NCBI RefSeq assembly: GCF_020567705.1
Contig: NZ_JAJDJU010000001.1
Location: 186,001 to 250,000 of the forward strand
Reading direction: 5' to 3'
DNA: 64,000 nucleotides
Source: Acidocella sp. KAb 2-4
GTDB taxonomy: Bacteria > Pseudomonadota > Alphaproteobacteria > Acetobacterales > Acetobacteraceae
The notes under the pieces are model-generated. The model was not told where the DNA came from. It saw only the letters and a list, made by a program, of their open reading frames with translations, and made no database searches. The translations under genes and the position numbers were made by a program. The number at the start of each line of letters is the position of its first letter. The first letter of the stretch is position 1. Shown here one piece after another: positions 35,486-44,768 of the stretch.

Positions 35486-36673
35486 TCAGCGCCCGAACGC
35501 GCTCTTCAGCGCCGGCACCAGGTCGGTCTTCTCCCAGGTGAAGGTGCCCAGCTCCGGGTCCGGTGTGCGGCCGAAATGGCCGAAGGACGAGGTCGGCACA
35601 TAGATCGGGCGGTTGAGCTGCAGATGCTCACGGATGCCGCGCGGCGTCAGGTTGACCAGATCGCGCAGCACCTTGGCCACCTTCGCCTCGTCGATATCCT
35701 TGCCGGTGCCGTGCAGGTCCACATAGAGCGAGAGCGGCTGCGACACGCCGATGGCATAAGAGAGCTGCAGCGTGCAGCGCTCGGACAAGCCAGCCGCGAC
35801 CACGTTTTTGGCCAGATAGCGGCAAACATAGGCGGCCGAGCGGTCCACCTTGGTCGGGTCCTTGCCCGAGAACGCGCCACCGCCATGCGGCGCCGCGCCG
35901 CCATAGGTGTCGACGATGATCTTGCGCCCGGTGAGGCCACAATCGCCATCCGGACCGCCGATCTCGAAGATGCCGGTCGGGTTGACGTAGAACTCCTTGT
36001 CCTCGGGCATCCAGCCCTCGGGCAGCGCCGCCTTCACGATCGGGCGCAGGATTTCCTTCACCCGGTCCGGGGTATAGCCGGGCTCGTGCTGAATGGAGAC
36101 GACCACCGAGGTCGCGCCCACCGGCTTGCCATCCACATATTTCAGCGTCACCTGGCTCTTGGCATCGGGCAGCAGGCCCTTCACCTGGGAGTCGGCGGCG
36201 TGGCGCAGCTCGGAGATGCGGCGCAGGATCAGGTGCGAATAATAGATCGGAGCGGGCATCAGCGCCTCGGTCTCGGTGCAGGCATAACCGAACATGATGC
36301 CCTGGTCGCCAGCGCCTTCGTCCTTGTTACCGGCGGCGTCCACGCCCACGGCGATATGCGCCGATTGCGCGTGCAGATGCACCGCCACCTCGGCGTTCTT
36401 CCAGGAGAAGCCCTCCTGGTCGTAGCCGATATCGCGCACCGCCATGCGGGCGAGATGAGCGAGGTATTCCTTGGTGATGTGCTCCGGCCCACGCACCTCG
36501 CCCGCGAGCACGATGCGGTTGGTGGTCACCAGCGTCTCACAGGCGACGCGCGAATACGGGTCGGCGGCCAGATAGGCGTCGACCACGGCGTCGGAGATGC
36601 GGTCGGCAACCTTATCCGGATGACCTTCCGAGACGGATTCAGACGTGAACAGAAACTCGCCGCGATCGCGCAT
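35486..36673 (-). CDS. metK: S-adenosylmethionine synthetase
   Basis: Makes SAM from ATP and methionine. About 395 residues. Signatures: [40 protein letters not shown], and [19 protein letters not shown]. The ATG at 36673 starts one step before the conserved 'R-G-E-F-L-F-T-S-E'; a TTG at 36691 is the alternative. Neither has a proper Shine-Dalgarno, but a hairpin and a repeated GGGGTATTG motif lie in the 99-base leader after dapB. Confidence 0.97.
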   Translation of the reverse strand: MRDRGEFLFTSESVSEGHPDKVADRISDAVVDAYLAADPYSRVACETLVTTNRIVLAGEVRGPEHITKEYLAHLARMAVRDIGYDQEGFSWKNAEVAVHLHAQSAHIAVGVDAAGNKDEGAGDQGIMFGYACTETEALMPAPIYYSHLILRRISELRHAADSQVKGLLPDAKSQVTLKYVDGKPVGATSVVVSIQHEPGYTPDRVKEILRPIVKAALPEGWMPEDKEFYVNPTGIFEIGGPDGDCGLTGRKIIVDTYGGAAPHGGGAFSGKDPTKVDRSAAYVCRYLAKNVVAAGLSERCTLQLSYAIGVSQPLSLYVDLHGTGKDIDEAKVAKVLRDLVNLTPRGIREHLQLNRPIYVPTSSFGHFGRTPDPELGTFTWEKTDLVPALKSAFGR

Positions 36674-36724
36674 AATGTGCAATACCCCCAAAATTCCAGG
36701 CGGACCCGATGACCCATCCGGCCC

Positions 36725-36742
36725 CCGGGGTCAATACCCCGG
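36725..36742 (-). promoter_or_regulatory. Stem-loop in the metK leader with a motif repeated near the start codon
   Basis: On the minus strand CCGGGGT-ATTG-ACCCCGG is a perfect seven-base stem with a four-base loop. Its 5' arm and loop (GGGGTATTG) recur just before the metK start, in GGGGGTATTGCAC. The ACCCC arm could therefore pair with either copy. No T-run follows, so it is not a plain terminator. Confidence 0.45.
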
Positions 36743-36772
36743 CGGGCACGGCACTTTTGCAGAATAAAGAAA

Positions 36773-37534
36773 TCAGAGGCGCAGGAAATCGCGCATCGAA
36801 TACAGCCCCGCCGGCTGGGCGTGCAGCCATAGCGCCGCGCGCACCGCGCCCGAGGCGAAGACCCGGCGGTCGAAGGCGTGGTGGGTCAGGGCGATCTGCT
36901 CGTCTCCGGCGGTGAACAGTACCGAATGGCTGCCCACGATCTGCCCGCCGCGCAGCGTGGCGAAGCCGATCTCGCCATCCTTGCGCGGGCCGGTATGGCC
37001 ATCGCGGCCCGAGACCATGACCTCCTCCAGCCTCACCCCCCGCCCCTGCGCCACGGCGCGGCCCAACGCCAGCGCGGTGCCCGAGGGGGCGTCCACCTTC
37101 TGCCGGTGGTGCATTTCCAAAATCTCGGCGTCGTATTGGTGCGGCGGCAGGGCGTGGCCGAGCTTCTCCGCCAGCAGCAGCAGCAGGTTTACCCCGGTGC
37201 AGAAATTGGGCGAGGCGATGATGGGGATGGTTTTCGCCGCCTCGTCGATGGCCGATTGCTCCATCGCGCCATATCCAGTGGTGCCCAGCACCCATGGCGT
37301 CTCGGTGGCGGCCAGGGCCACGGCATGCGCGGCCACCGTGCTGGCATGGGTGAAGTCGATCACCACATCCGACTCCCGCGCCAGCGCGGTGATGTCGGAG
37401 AAATGCGGCGCGCCCGCCGGTCCACGCCCCGAACGGCTGGTGCCACCCGCGAGCGAGGCGGCGGCGGCGGCCTCCTCGGCCAGATAAATACCCATGCGGC
37501 CGGAGATCCCGGCGATACCGATGCGAATTGTCAT
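36773..37534 (-). CDS. dapB: 4-hydroxy-tetrahydrodipicolinate reductase
   Basis: NAD(P)H-dependent reductase of the lysine/DAP pathway. 253 residues: GIAGISGRMGIYLAEEA (Rossmann start), DFTHASTVAAHAV, VLGTTGYGAMEQ, IIASPNFCTGVNLLL, and the catalytic EMHHRQKVDAPSGTALALG with the His pair and Lys. It is separate from dapD/dapE, which are 20 kb away. metK follows on the same strand after 99 bases. Confidence 0.97.
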   Translation of the reverse strand: MTIRIGIAGISGRMGIYLAEEAAAAASLAGGTSRSGRGPAGAPHFSDITALARESDVVIDFTHASTVAAHAVALAATETPWVLGTTGYGAMEQSAIDEAAKTIPIIASPNFCTGVNLLLLLAEKLGHALPPHQYDAEILEMHHRQKVDAPSGTALALGRAVAQGRGVRLEEVMVSGRDGHTGPRKDGEIGFATLRGGQIVGSHSVLFTAGDEQIALTHHAFDRRVFASGAVRAALWLHAQPAGLYSMRDFLRL

Positions 37535-37693
37535 GCCCGCAGATTACCCGGATTCGCCGCGCGCACAAAAAAGTGTTGCTCATACCGGAGGCGCAACTTG
37601 CAAACCCAGCGCAACGGGGTGTTAACTGCGTCGTAATCTTGGGCGACGCTTTCCTGCACGAAAAATCAACGCGCTTCAGGGACAAAGCCAATC

Positions 37694-38482
37694 ATGAAAC
37701 AAAACATGCTGAAAGCTGAAACCGCGCTTTGTCTGCTGGCTCTCACGCTGGCGGGCTGCACCGGGGCCAGCCCCGGCCCCAACACCGCCGACGCCAACAT
37801 GTTGAACGTCGCCGACGCCGCCGTCGCCAGTGACAATCCGGATATGGCGCTTAGCATCAGCCAATCGGTGCTGGCGCACGACCCCAATAATCTGCAGGCG
37901 CTCTATCACGAGGGCGCGGCCTATTACGCGCTGGACCGTTGCGAAGACGCGATGGCGGCCTATCGCGTGGCGCTGAAGGTGGACCCGAAATCATCCGAGG
38001 CGGAAACCGGCATTGGCCGCTGCCTGCTCCGGCGCAACGCGATCGAGGCCGAACAGGCCTTCAGCGCCGCGGTGCAGGACGATCCGGGGAATGCGGAGGC
38101 GTTCAACGATCTCGGCATCGCGCGCGATCTGCAAGGACATTACGCCGCCGCCAGCGACGCCTATCAGCAATCGCTACAGGTTTCGCCAGGCATCGCGGCG
38201 ACCGAGGTCAATCTCGGCCTGTCGCTGGCGCTCTCCGGCCGGGCGGCGGATGCGCTGCAATATCTCGGCCCGCTCGCCACCAGCGACCAGGCGACCCCGA
38301 AGATCCGCGCCGATTACGCCGTGGCGCTCTACGCCGCCGGGCGGACGGACGACGCGCGGCAGGTGTTGAGCGCCGACCTGCCGCCCGACAAGGTGAACCA
38401 GGAGATCGGCGCCTTCGCCGCCCTGGTGGCGCAACCGCAAGCGGCGGCGCCGGAGCGACTCTCCAGCGCCGCGCCCGACTAA
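37694..38482 (+). CDS. TPR-repeat lipoprotein
   Basis: 262 residues. Signal peptide with lipobox LTLAGC (about 17-22), so lipid-anchored in the envelope. About five TPR units from residue 35 to 235, for example ALYHEGAAYYALDRCEDAMA, EAFNDLGIARDLQGHYAAAS and ATEVNLGLSLALSGRAADAL. It resembles TadD-type TPR lipoproteins, but no tad/flp genes are in the window, so the partner is unknown. AGGGA about eleven bases before the ATG. Confidence 0.8.
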   Translation: MKQNMLKAETALCLLALTLAGCTGASPGPNTADANMLNVADAAVASDNPDMALSISQSVLAHDPNNLQALYHEGAAYYALDRCEDAMAAYRVALKVDPKSSEAETGIGRCLLRRNAIEAEQAFSAAVQDDPGNAEAFNDLGIARDLQGHYAAASDAYQQSLQVSPGIAATEVNLGLSLALSGRAADALQYLGPLATSDQATPKIRADYAVALYAAGRTDDARQVLSADLPPDKVNQEIGAFAALVAQPQAAAPERLSSAAPD

Positions 38483-38486
38483 GCGC

Positions 38487-40127
38487 TTACATGCCGCCCG
38501 GATAGTTCGGGCCGCCAGCCCCCTCGGGCACCACCCAGTTGATGTTCTGAGTCGGGTCCTTGATGTCGCAGGTCTTACAGTGCACGCAGTTCTGCGCGTT
38601 GATCTGCAATTTCGGCGCGCCCTTGTCCTCGTCCACGATCTCATACACCCCGGCCGGGCAATAGCGCGTCTCCGGGCTGGCATAGAGCTTGTAGTTGATG
38701 TCGATCGCCTTGGCCGGGTCGAGCAGCTGCAGATGCGCCGGCTGGTTTTCCTCGTGGTTGGTGTTGGAGAGGAACACCGAGGACAGGCGGTCGAAGGTCA
38801 GCTTGCCATCCGGTTTGGGGTAGTCGATCGGCTTGCAGATCGAGGCCTTCTTGAGGCTCTCATTATCCGGGTGCGGATGATGCAGCGTCCAGGGCGCCTT
38901 GCCGCGGAACACATAGGTTTCCAGCGCCGCGTTCAGCATCCCGCCATACAGGCCGAACTTGGCGAAGCCCGGGCGGATGTTACGCACCTGATGCAGTTCC
39001 GCCCACACCCAGCTCTCTTTCAGCATGTCGGTATAGGCGCTCACCTCGTCCGGCTTGCCGCCAGCGAAGGCGGCGGCGATCGCCTCGGCCGCGACCATGG
39101 CCGATTTCATCGCCGTATGCGAGCCCTTGATCTTGGGCACGTTCAGCGTGCCCGCGGCGCAGCCGATCAGCACGCCGCCGGGGAAGGTCAGCTTCGGCAG
39201 CGACTGGAAGCCGCCCTCGTTGAGCGCGCGCGCGCCGTAGGAGATGCGCTTGGCCCCCTCGAACATCGGGGCGATGGCCGGGTGAGTTTTGTAGCGCTGC
39301 ATCTCCTGGAACGGCGAGAGATACGGGTTGCTGTAATCCAGCCCGACGACGAAGCAATACGCCATCAGGTTCTCGCCGAAATGGTAAATCGCGGCGCCGC
39401 CATAGGTGTCGGATTGCAGCGGCCAGCCGACGCTGTGCAGGGTCAGGCCCTTCTGGAACTTCTCGGGCTTGATCTCCCACAGCTCCTTGATGCCGATGCC
39501 GTAAGTCTGCGGGTCGCACTGCTCGCGCAGCTTGAACTGGCTCATCAGCTGCTTGGAGAGCGAGCCGCGGCAGCCCTCGCCGAACACGGTGTAGGTGGCG
39601 CGCAACTCCATGCCGCGCTGGAAATTCTCGGTGGGCTGGCCATCCTTGCCGATGCCCATATCGCCGGTGGCGACGCCGACCACGCGACCATCCTCGACCA
39701 GCAGCTCGGCGGCGGCGAAGCCGGGGTAGATCTCGACGCCCAGCTCCTCGGCCTGCTGGCCCAGCCAGCGCACCACATTGCCGAGCGAGACGATGTAATT
39801 CCCCTCGTTATGCATCTGCGGCGGGGTGGGCATCGAGACCGATTTCTTGTCGTCGAGCAGGAACAGGAATTTATCGGCCGTAACCGGGGTGGCGAGCGGG
39901 ATCAGCCCCGGGTCGCAATCGGGGAACAATTCCTTCAGCGCCCGCGGCTCCAGCACCGCGCCAGAGAGGATATGCGCGCCGACCTCGGAGCCCTTTTCCA
40001 CCACACAGACCGAGAGTTCGGGGTTGAGCTGCTTCAGCCTGATCGCGGCGCTCAAGCCAGCCGGGCCAGCGCCGACGACCAGAACATCGAATTCCATCGC
40101 CTCGCGGGGCAGGGTTTCGTCCGACAT
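38487..40127 (-). CDS. Electron transfer flavoprotein-ubiquinone oxidoreductase
   Basis: Membrane-bound ETF-QO that passes electrons from acyl-CoA and other flavin dehydrogenases via ETF to ubiquinone. 546 residues. N-terminal FAD site DVLVVGAGPAGLSAAIRLKQ, then VEKGSEVGAHILSGAVLEPRA, a quinone-binding region (SVGWPLQSDTYGGAAIYHF) and a C-terminal 4Fe-4S motif (NCVHCKTCDIKDPTQNINW plus CPAG upstream). GGGAG seven bases before the ATG at 40127. Confidence 0.96.
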   Translation of the reverse strand: MSDETLPREAMEFDVLVVGAGPAGLSAAIRLKQLNPELSVCVVEKGSEVGAHILSGAVLEPRALKELFPDCDPGLIPLATPVTADKFLFLLDDKKSVSMPTPPQMHNEGNYIVSLGNVVRWLGQQAEELGVEIYPGFAAAELLVEDGRVVGVATGDMGIGKDGQPTENFQRGMELRATYTVFGEGCRGSLSKQLMSQFKLREQCDPQTYGIGIKELWEIKPEKFQKGLTLHSVGWPLQSDTYGGAAIYHFGENLMAYCFVVGLDYSNPYLSPFQEMQRYKTHPAIAPMFEGAKRISYGARALNEGGFQSLPKLTFPGGVLIGCAAGTLNVPKIKGSHTAMKSAMVAAEAIAAAFAGGKPDEVSAYTDMLKESWVWAELHQVRNIRPGFAKFGLYGGMLNAALETYVFRGKAPWTLHHPHPDNESLKKASICKPIDYPKPDGKLTFDRLSSVFLSNTNHEENQPAHLQLLDPAKAIDINYKLYASPETRYCPAGVYEIVDEDKGAPKLQINAQNCVHCKTCDIKDPTQNINWVVPEGAGGPNYPGGM

Positions 40128-40156
40128 TATATACTCCCTTCCTGACGTATGGGGAC

Positions 40157-40184
40157 GGTGTAGATGATCCCTGCCCCCTGTAAA
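40157..40184 (-). promoter_or_regulatory. Candidate promoter of the ETF-QO gene
   Basis: On the minus strand TTTACA (40179-40184, five of six) and TACACC (40157-40162, three of six) are 16 bases apart, leaving a leader of about 20 bases that contains the strong ribosome-binding site. Confidence 0.3.
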
Positions 40185-40234
40185 GATCATGTGCAGGCAA
40201 TTTTAATTCACGTAAGACCCGGTAAATAAGAATT

Positions 40235-41020
40235 ATGGAACTGCTCGAGGCGTTACGCCTGCAATGGGAATGGGGGGCGGATGAGGCGCTGCTGGACGCG
40301 CCGCAAGACCGCCGGCACGCCGCGCCGCCGCCCGAGGCCGTGCCGGAGCCGCCGCGCCCGCGCCCGGCGGCGGTTGCCAAGCTCGTCTCGGCCCTGCCGG
40401 CGGGCCCGGCCGAGGCGCGCCAGCTCGCGGAATCGTGCCATACGCTGGCGGCGCTGGAAGCGGCGATGCGCGGCTTCACCGGCTGCGCCCTGCGCGACAC
40501 CGCCACCCAGCTGGTCTTTGCCGATGGCGCGGATGATGCGCGGCTGATCATCGTGGGCGAGGCGCCGGGGGCGGAGGAAGACCGCGCCGGCAAGCCATTC
40601 GTCGGTCCCGCCGGGCAGTTGCTCGACCGCATGCTCGCTAGCATCGGGCTAGACCGCACCCAGGTCCGTATCATCAACACCGTGCCCTGGCGCCCGCCCG
40701 GCAACCGCACGCCCAGCGAGGCCGAGATCGCGCTGTGCCTCCCCTTTCTGCACCGGCAGATCGCGCTCGTCGCCCCGCGCGGGCTGCTGGCGCTGGGCGC
40801 CGTGGCGGCCAAGGCGCTGCTCCCGGCCGAGGGCGGGCTCGGCATCCGCCGCCTGCGCGGCACGTGGCGCGAGGCGCAAATCGCCGGGCTGCCAGCCGCC
40901 CTGCCCTGCCTGGCGACGTATCACCCCGCCTATTTGCTGCGCACGCCAGCCGCCAAGGCCGAGGCCTGGCGGGATCTGCTGAGCGTAAAAGCCTGGCTGG
41001 AAACCTTGCCTGCACATTAA
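40235..41020 (+). CDS. Uracil-DNA glycosylase, family 4-like
   Basis: Removes uracil from DNA. 261 residues. A Pro/Arg-rich N-terminal extension (about 1-60) is followed by the catalytic core: FTGCALRDTATQLVFADG, motif 1 GEAPGAEEDRAGKPFVGPAG, NTVPWRPPGNRTP, and motif 2 ATYHPAYLLR. Family 4 enzymes usually carry four Fe-S cysteines; here the first C-x2-C is reduced to a single Cys, so the cluster may differ or be absent. The start has no Shine-Dalgarno; TAAATA (40223-40228) ends six bases before the ATG, compatible with a leaderless mRNA. Confidence 0.9.
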   Translation: MELLEALRLQWEWGADEALLDAPQDRRHAAPPPEAVPEPPRPRPAAVAKLVSALPAGPAEARQLAESCHTLAALEAAMRGFTGCALRDTATQLVFADGADDARLIIVGEAPGAEEDRAGKPFVGPAGQLLDRMLASIGLDRTQVRIINTVPWRPPGNRTPSEAEIALCLPFLHRQIALVAPRGLLALGAVAAKALLPAEGGLGIRRLRGTWREAQIAGLPAALPCLATYHPAYLLRTPAAKAEAWRDLLSVKAWLETLPAH

Positions 41021-41077
41021 ATCTCACGATAATTTTATCTCAAATCCCCCTTGCAAGCCGCTGAAACCCCTAAACCC

Positions 41078-41101
41078 GTCTCAAAACAAGAGACTCGTCT
41101 C
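41078..41101. repeat. Two mutually exclusive short stem-loops upstream of the transglycosylase gene
   Basis: GTCTC (41078-41082), GAGAC (41090-41094) and GTCTC (41097-41101): the middle arm can pair with either neighbour. It lies 50-70 bases before the start. The arms are short and it may be chance. Confidence 0.25.
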
Positions 41102-41149
41102 GCCGGCGGGGGTTGCGTCACTTAGCCATGCCGTGTAGGTGCCTTGGCC

Positions 41150-42799
41150 ATGCGAGGAGCACATAAACCGCTTCCCCGCCTGAATGCGACGCGACTGGCG
41201 CTTGCCACCGTGTCCATTTTTGCCCTCGGTCTCGTGGCCCCCACGAGCGCGTCGGCGAAGTCCCCTGATATGGGACAAGGCCAGGGAACGATTCAGCCCC
41301 CCACAGCGCCGCTTAGCGCCATGAATGGCGAGAGCGTGGCCTATGCCATACCGCGCAATGCCCCCTCGGGCGAAGTGGAAGTCACCCTACCCCAACCGCT
41401 CGCGCCCAGCGACGTGGCGCTCTACAAGCGCATCCTGCAATTGCAGGATAGCGGCGCCTATGCCGAGGCCGACAAGCTGATCGCGCGGCTCGACGACAAT
41501 TCGCTCGTCGGCAGCGTGCTGGCGGCGCGGTATCTGAGCCCGGATTATGTCACCTCCCCGGCAGAACTCACCGCCTGGTGGGCGAAATATGCCGATGAGC
41601 CGGAGGCGGCCGAGATCTATCAGCTCATGCAGCACAAGCTGAGCCGCGCCAGCCTGCCGCCCGCGCCGCAGACGGCGCTGCTGCCCGAAACCACCATCAC
41701 CGCCGGCGCCGCCGCGATGCCAGTTTATGCGCCAGATAGCGCGCTCTGGCATGCGCGCTTCATGACCGGGCTTGAAGCCTGGGAGCGCGGCGACCTCGTC
41801 TCCGCCGGCAAAATCTTCGCCGCTACCGCGCAATTGCCGGGCATTTCCGACGATGACCGCGCCGCCAGCCAGTTCTGGGCCGCGCGCGCCGCGCTGCGCC
41901 AGCAGCAGCCCGAGCAATATCTCGACTGGCTGCACCAAGCCGCCTGGGCCAGCAGCACCTTCTACGGCATGCTGGCCGGCAAGCTACTCGGCCAGGGCTT
42001 CGGCCCCACCGGCATTTCGGCGACGCTGACGGAAGCCGATGTAATCGCCGTCGACTCGCTGCCCGAGGGCCACCGCGCCTTCGCGCTGCTGCAGATCGGC
42101 GAGCCCGCCCAGGCTGCCCAGGCGCTGCGCGCGCTATGGCCGCAGATGCAAGCCAACCCTGCCCTCTCCCGCTCGGTGATGGCCGTCGCCGCCCGCGCCG
42201 GGCTGGCCGATGTTACCATCGCCATCGCCAGCACCATGCCGAGCCCGGTGGATGAGATCGCCGGTGCCCGTCTACCCCTGCCCGCCCTGCACCCAACCGG
42301 CGGATTCACGGTCGATCCGTCGCTGGTCTATGCGCTCACCCGCACCGAATCCGGCTTCGACCCGCGTGCCGTGTCGCGCTGCGGTGCGCGCGGGCTGATG
42401 CAGCTGATGCCGACCACCGCCGCCGCCGTGCGCCGGACCGAGGGGGTGGATGGCTCGCTCTCCGACCCCTCGGCCAATCTCGCCATGGGCCAGGCCTATC
42501 TGCGCTATCTCGGCGAGCAGCCGGGGGTGAACAACAACCTTCTCGCCGTGCTGGCAGGCTACAATGCCGGGCCAAACGCCGCCGCCAGCTGGTATTCGCA
42601 GCTGCAGGACACATCCGACCCGCTGCTGTTTATCGAGACCATCCCGAACAACGAAACGCGCCGTTTCGTCCGTCAGGTGCTGGCCGATAGCTGGCTCTAC
42701 GCGGAGGAGATCGGCGCCAAGCCCGCCAGTCTCGACGCGCTCGCCGAAGGCAATTATCCTCAACTCAATCTCAACGTTTACACCGCAGACGCCAATTGA
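41150..42799 (+). CDS. Soluble lytic murein transglycosylase (SLT family)
   Basis: Cleaves peptidoglycan glycan strands in the periplasm to give 1,6-anhydro-MurNAc products, the substrate of AnmK. 549 residues. A signal peptide ([20 protein letters not shown]) is followed by an alpha-helical superhelix (about 90-390) and a C-terminal SLT domain: [20 protein letters not shown] with the catalytic Glu, [13 protein letters not shown], and [14 protein letters not shown]. Start placed at ATG 41150; TTG at 41144 is two codons earlier. It overlaps moaB by TTGA. Confidence 0.92.
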   Translation: MRGAHKPLPRLNATRLALATVSIFALGLVAPTSASAKSPDMGQGQGTIQPPTAPLSAMNGESVAYAIPRNAPSGEVEVTLPQPLAPSDVALYKRILQLQDSGAYAEADKLIARLDDNSLVGSVLAARYLSPDYVTSPAELTAWWAKYADEPEAAEIYQLMQHKLSRASLPPAPQTALLPETTITAGAAAMPVYAPDSALWHARFMTGLEAWERGDLVSAGKIFAATAQLPGISDDDRAASQFWAARAALRQQQPEQYLDWLHQAAWASSTFYGMLAGKLLGQGFGPTGISATLTEADVIAVDSLPEGHRAFALLQIGEPAQAAQALRALWPQMQANPALSRSVMAVAARAGLADVTIAIASTMPSPVDEIAGARLPLPALHPTGGFTVDPSLVYALTRTESGFDPRAVSRCGARGLMQLMPTTAAAVRRTEGVDGSLSDPSANLAMGQAYLRYLGEQPGVNNNLLAVLAGYNAGPNAAASWYSQLQDTSDPLLFIETIPNNETRRFVRQVLADSWLYAEEIGAKPASLDALAEGNYPQLNLNVYTADAN

Positions 42800-43329
42800 G
42801 CCGTATCGACGAGACCGCGCCATTTTTGCCCGTGCGCATCGCGCTGGCGACCATCTCTGACACGCGCACGCCGGAGACCGATAAATCCGGCGACGCGCTG
42901 GCTGCGCGCGTCACCGGTGCCGGGCATATTTTGGCCGCGCGCACAATCATTAAGGACGACGCGAACGCCATCGCCGCCCAGCTCGCGGCTTGGATCGAAG
43001 ATCCCGCCATCGACGTGGTGATCACGACGGGCGGCACCGGCGTCACGGGCCGCGATGTCACGCCCGAGGCCTATCGGCGGGTGCTGGACAAGGAGATCGA
43101 GGGCTTCGGCGAGCTATTCCGCTGGCTCTCCTACGGCAAGATCGGCACCTCCACCATGCAATCCCGCGCGCTGGGCGGCGTCGCCGCGGGCACGTATCTG
43201 TTCGCCCTGCCGGGCTCCACCGGCGCGGTGATGGATGGATGGGACGAGATCCTGCGCTTCCAGCTCGACAGTAGGCACCGCCCCTGCAATCTCGTTGAGC
43301 TGCTCCCCCGCCTGAAAGAACATTTCTAG
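42796..43329 (+). CDS. moaB: Molybdenum cofactor biosynthesis protein MoaB
   Basis: MogA/MoaB fold, which binds and adenylylates molybdopterin before Mo insertion. 177 residues. Motifs: [36 protein letters not shown], and [19 protein letters not shown]. The TTG start lies inside the transglycosylase stop (TTGA), so translation depends on the upstream gene. No other moa/mob gene is nearby. Confidence 0.95.
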   Translation: MSRIDETAPFLPVRIALATISDTRTPETDKSGDALAARVTGAGHILAARTIIKDDANAIAAQLAAWIEDPAIDVVITTGGTGVTGRDVTPEAYRRVLDKEIEGFGELFRWLSYGKIGTSTMQSRALGGVAAGTYLFALPGSTGAVMDGWDEILRFQLDSRHRPCNLVELLPRLKEHF

Positions 43330-43387
43330 ACCGTTGCGGCCCCGCACCTGCTGAAAGTTAACGGCGGAGTAAGGTTTTCCGGTAAAT

Positions 43388-43402
43388 GTTCTTGTTTTGT
43401 TC
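43388..43402. promoter_or_regulatory. LexA (SOS) box, alphaproteobacterial GTTC-N7-GTTC
   Basis: GTTC (43388-43391), seven bases, GTTC (43399-43402): an exact match to the direct-repeat LexA site of alphaproteobacteria. It abuts the -35 hexamer of the promoter at 43403-43431 and lies 46 bases before the radical-SAM gene. I saw no second copy in the other intergenic regions I checked. Confidence 0.75.
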
Positions 43403-43431
43403 TTGACGACCACACCCTGAAATGATTTTAT
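43403..43431 (+). promoter_or_regulatory. Sigma-70 promoter of the radical-SAM gene
   Basis: TTGACG (five of six), a 17-base spacer, TTTTAT (four of six, 43426-43431). This is one of the best promoters in the window; the leader would be about ten bases. LexA bound at 43388-43402 would cover the -35. Confidence 0.6.
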
Positions 43432-43447
43432 CCACAGGGAACGGAGC

Positions 43448-44560
43448 ATGAACATCATGGTCGCATCCCGGTTGCAGATCAACAGCGAGGTCAGGCACGG
43501 CGTCATCAAGGGGCGCGGCACCGCCGTGAACCCGCCCAACCGCTTCGAAAGCGCCAGCCGGGAGGCCTTCGACGATGGTTGGGAGCGCGAGGAAGACACC
43601 CCCCGCCCCCGCACCACGCTGCTGCGCGACGCCAGCCGCAGCATCATCGCCCGCAATGACAGCCCCGATCTCGCCTTCAGCCAGAGCGTGAACCCTTATC
43701 GCGGCTGTGAGCATGGCTGTATCTATTGTTTCGCCCGTCCCAGCCATGCCTATCTCGGCTTCTCCGCCGGGCTGGATTTCGAGACCCAGATCGTCTTCAA
43801 GCCCGAGGCGCCGCACCTGTTGGAAAAGGAGCTCTCCCGCCCCGGCTACAAACCCGGCGTGATCGTGCTCGGCTCGAATACCGACCCGTATCAGCCTGTG
43901 GAGCGGACCCTGGCGTTGACCCGCGCGGTGTTGGAGGTGCTGGAGCGCTTCGGCAACCCGGTGGCCATCGTCACCAAATCGGCGGGCGTGCTGCGCGATG
44001 CCGACATCCTGGCGCGCATGGCCCGCCGCCATCTGGCCAAGGTGTATGTCTCCATCACCACGCTCGACCCCGCCCTCGCCCGCGCCATGGAGCCACGCGC
44101 CGCCTCGCCCGCCCGGCGGCTGGCGGCGATCAGCGAGCTAGACGCGCAGGGAATTCCGGCCGGGGTGATGGCGGCGCCGATGATCCCCGGCGTGAACGAC
44201 GCGGAATTGGAGAGCATTCTGCAAGCGGCTGCGGCCGCCGGCGCCCGTACCGCGCATAGCGGCATCGTGCGCCTGCCGCATGAGCTGGCGCCGCTTTTCA
44301 CCGATTGGCTGGAGAAACACCTGCCCGGCCGCGCCAGTCATGTGCTGAGCCTAATCCGCCAAAGCCGCGCCGGGCCGCTGAACGATCCGAGGTTTCACAC
44401 CCGCCAGACTGGCTCCGGCCCTTATGCCGAGATGCTGCGCCAGCGCGTCGCCCGCGCGATTCGGCAATTGGGCCTGGAGGATGGCGACACCCCGCTGGAC
44501 TGCACCCAGTTCGCCGCACCCCGCGTCGCCTCGGCGGTGGCCCAGCTCAGCCTTTTCTGA
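43448..44560 (+). CDS. PA0069-family radical SAM protein
   Basis: 370 residues. N-terminal KGRGTAVNPPNRFES and a middle NPYRGCEHGCIYCFARPSHA with the radical-SAM CxxxCxxC, then VLGSNTDPYQPVE, the hallmark of the PA0069/SplB-like group whose best-known relative repairs spore photoproduct in DNA. The C-terminal PLNDPRFHTRQTGSGPYAEM is also typical. The LexA box upstream suggests a role in DNA-damage response. GGGAA six bases before the ATG; a Met three codons later is possible. Confidence 0.92.
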   Translation: MNIMVASRLQINSEVRHGVIKGRGTAVNPPNRFESASREAFDDGWEREEDTPRPRTTLLRDASRSIIARNDSPDLAFSQSVNPYRGCEHGCIYCFARPSHAYLGFSAGLDFETQIVFKPEAPHLLEKELSRPGYKPGVIVLGSNTDPYQPVERTLALTRAVLEVLERFGNPVAIVTKSAGVLRDADILARMARRHLAKVYVSITTLDPALARAMEPRAASPARRLAAISELDAQGIPAGVMAAPMIPGVNDAELESILQAAAAAGARTAHSGIVRLPHELAPLFTDWLEKHLPGRASHVLSLIRQSRAGPLNDPRFHTRQTGSGPYAEMLRQRVARAIRQLGLEDGDTPLDCTQFAAPRVASAVAQLSLF

Positions 44561-44577
44561 AACAGGAGGAACGAAAA

Positions 44578-44763
44578 ATGCTCATCGACGCGCATATGCT
44601 GATCGGTCTTTTGTCGCTGTTTGGCTGCCTGTGCATGCTCTGTTTCTGCGCTCTGCAAGTGGCCGAAATGCTGCAAACGCTGCGCCCCGCCAAAGCGCCG
44701 GTCCCCGTCTGGGAGATCGCGCCCACCCGGCATCTGGCGCGCGAAGGCTGGCGCCCGGCCTGA
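44578..44763 (+). CDS. Small cysteine-rich membrane protein, function unknown
   Basis: 61 residues. One membrane segment (about 6-30) is rich in cysteine (FGCLCMLCFCALQVAEML: four Cys within eight residues), followed by a soluble tail with ETLRP-like composition. A perfect Shine-Dalgarno (AGGAGGA seven bases before the ATG) makes it very probably a real gene. It starts 17 bases after the LexA-controlled radical-SAM gene and could be co-induced with it. I do not recognise the family. Confidence 0.7.
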   Translation: MLIDAHMLIGLLSLFGCLCMLCFCALQVAEMLQTLRPAKAPVPVWEIAPTRHLAREGWRPA

Positions 44764-44768
44764 GGCCC

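Noticed and set aside
36674-36772. SAM-II or SAM/SAH riboswitch before metK
   Set aside because: I could not find the conserved core sequences of those classes; only an unclassified hairpin remains and is reported as such.
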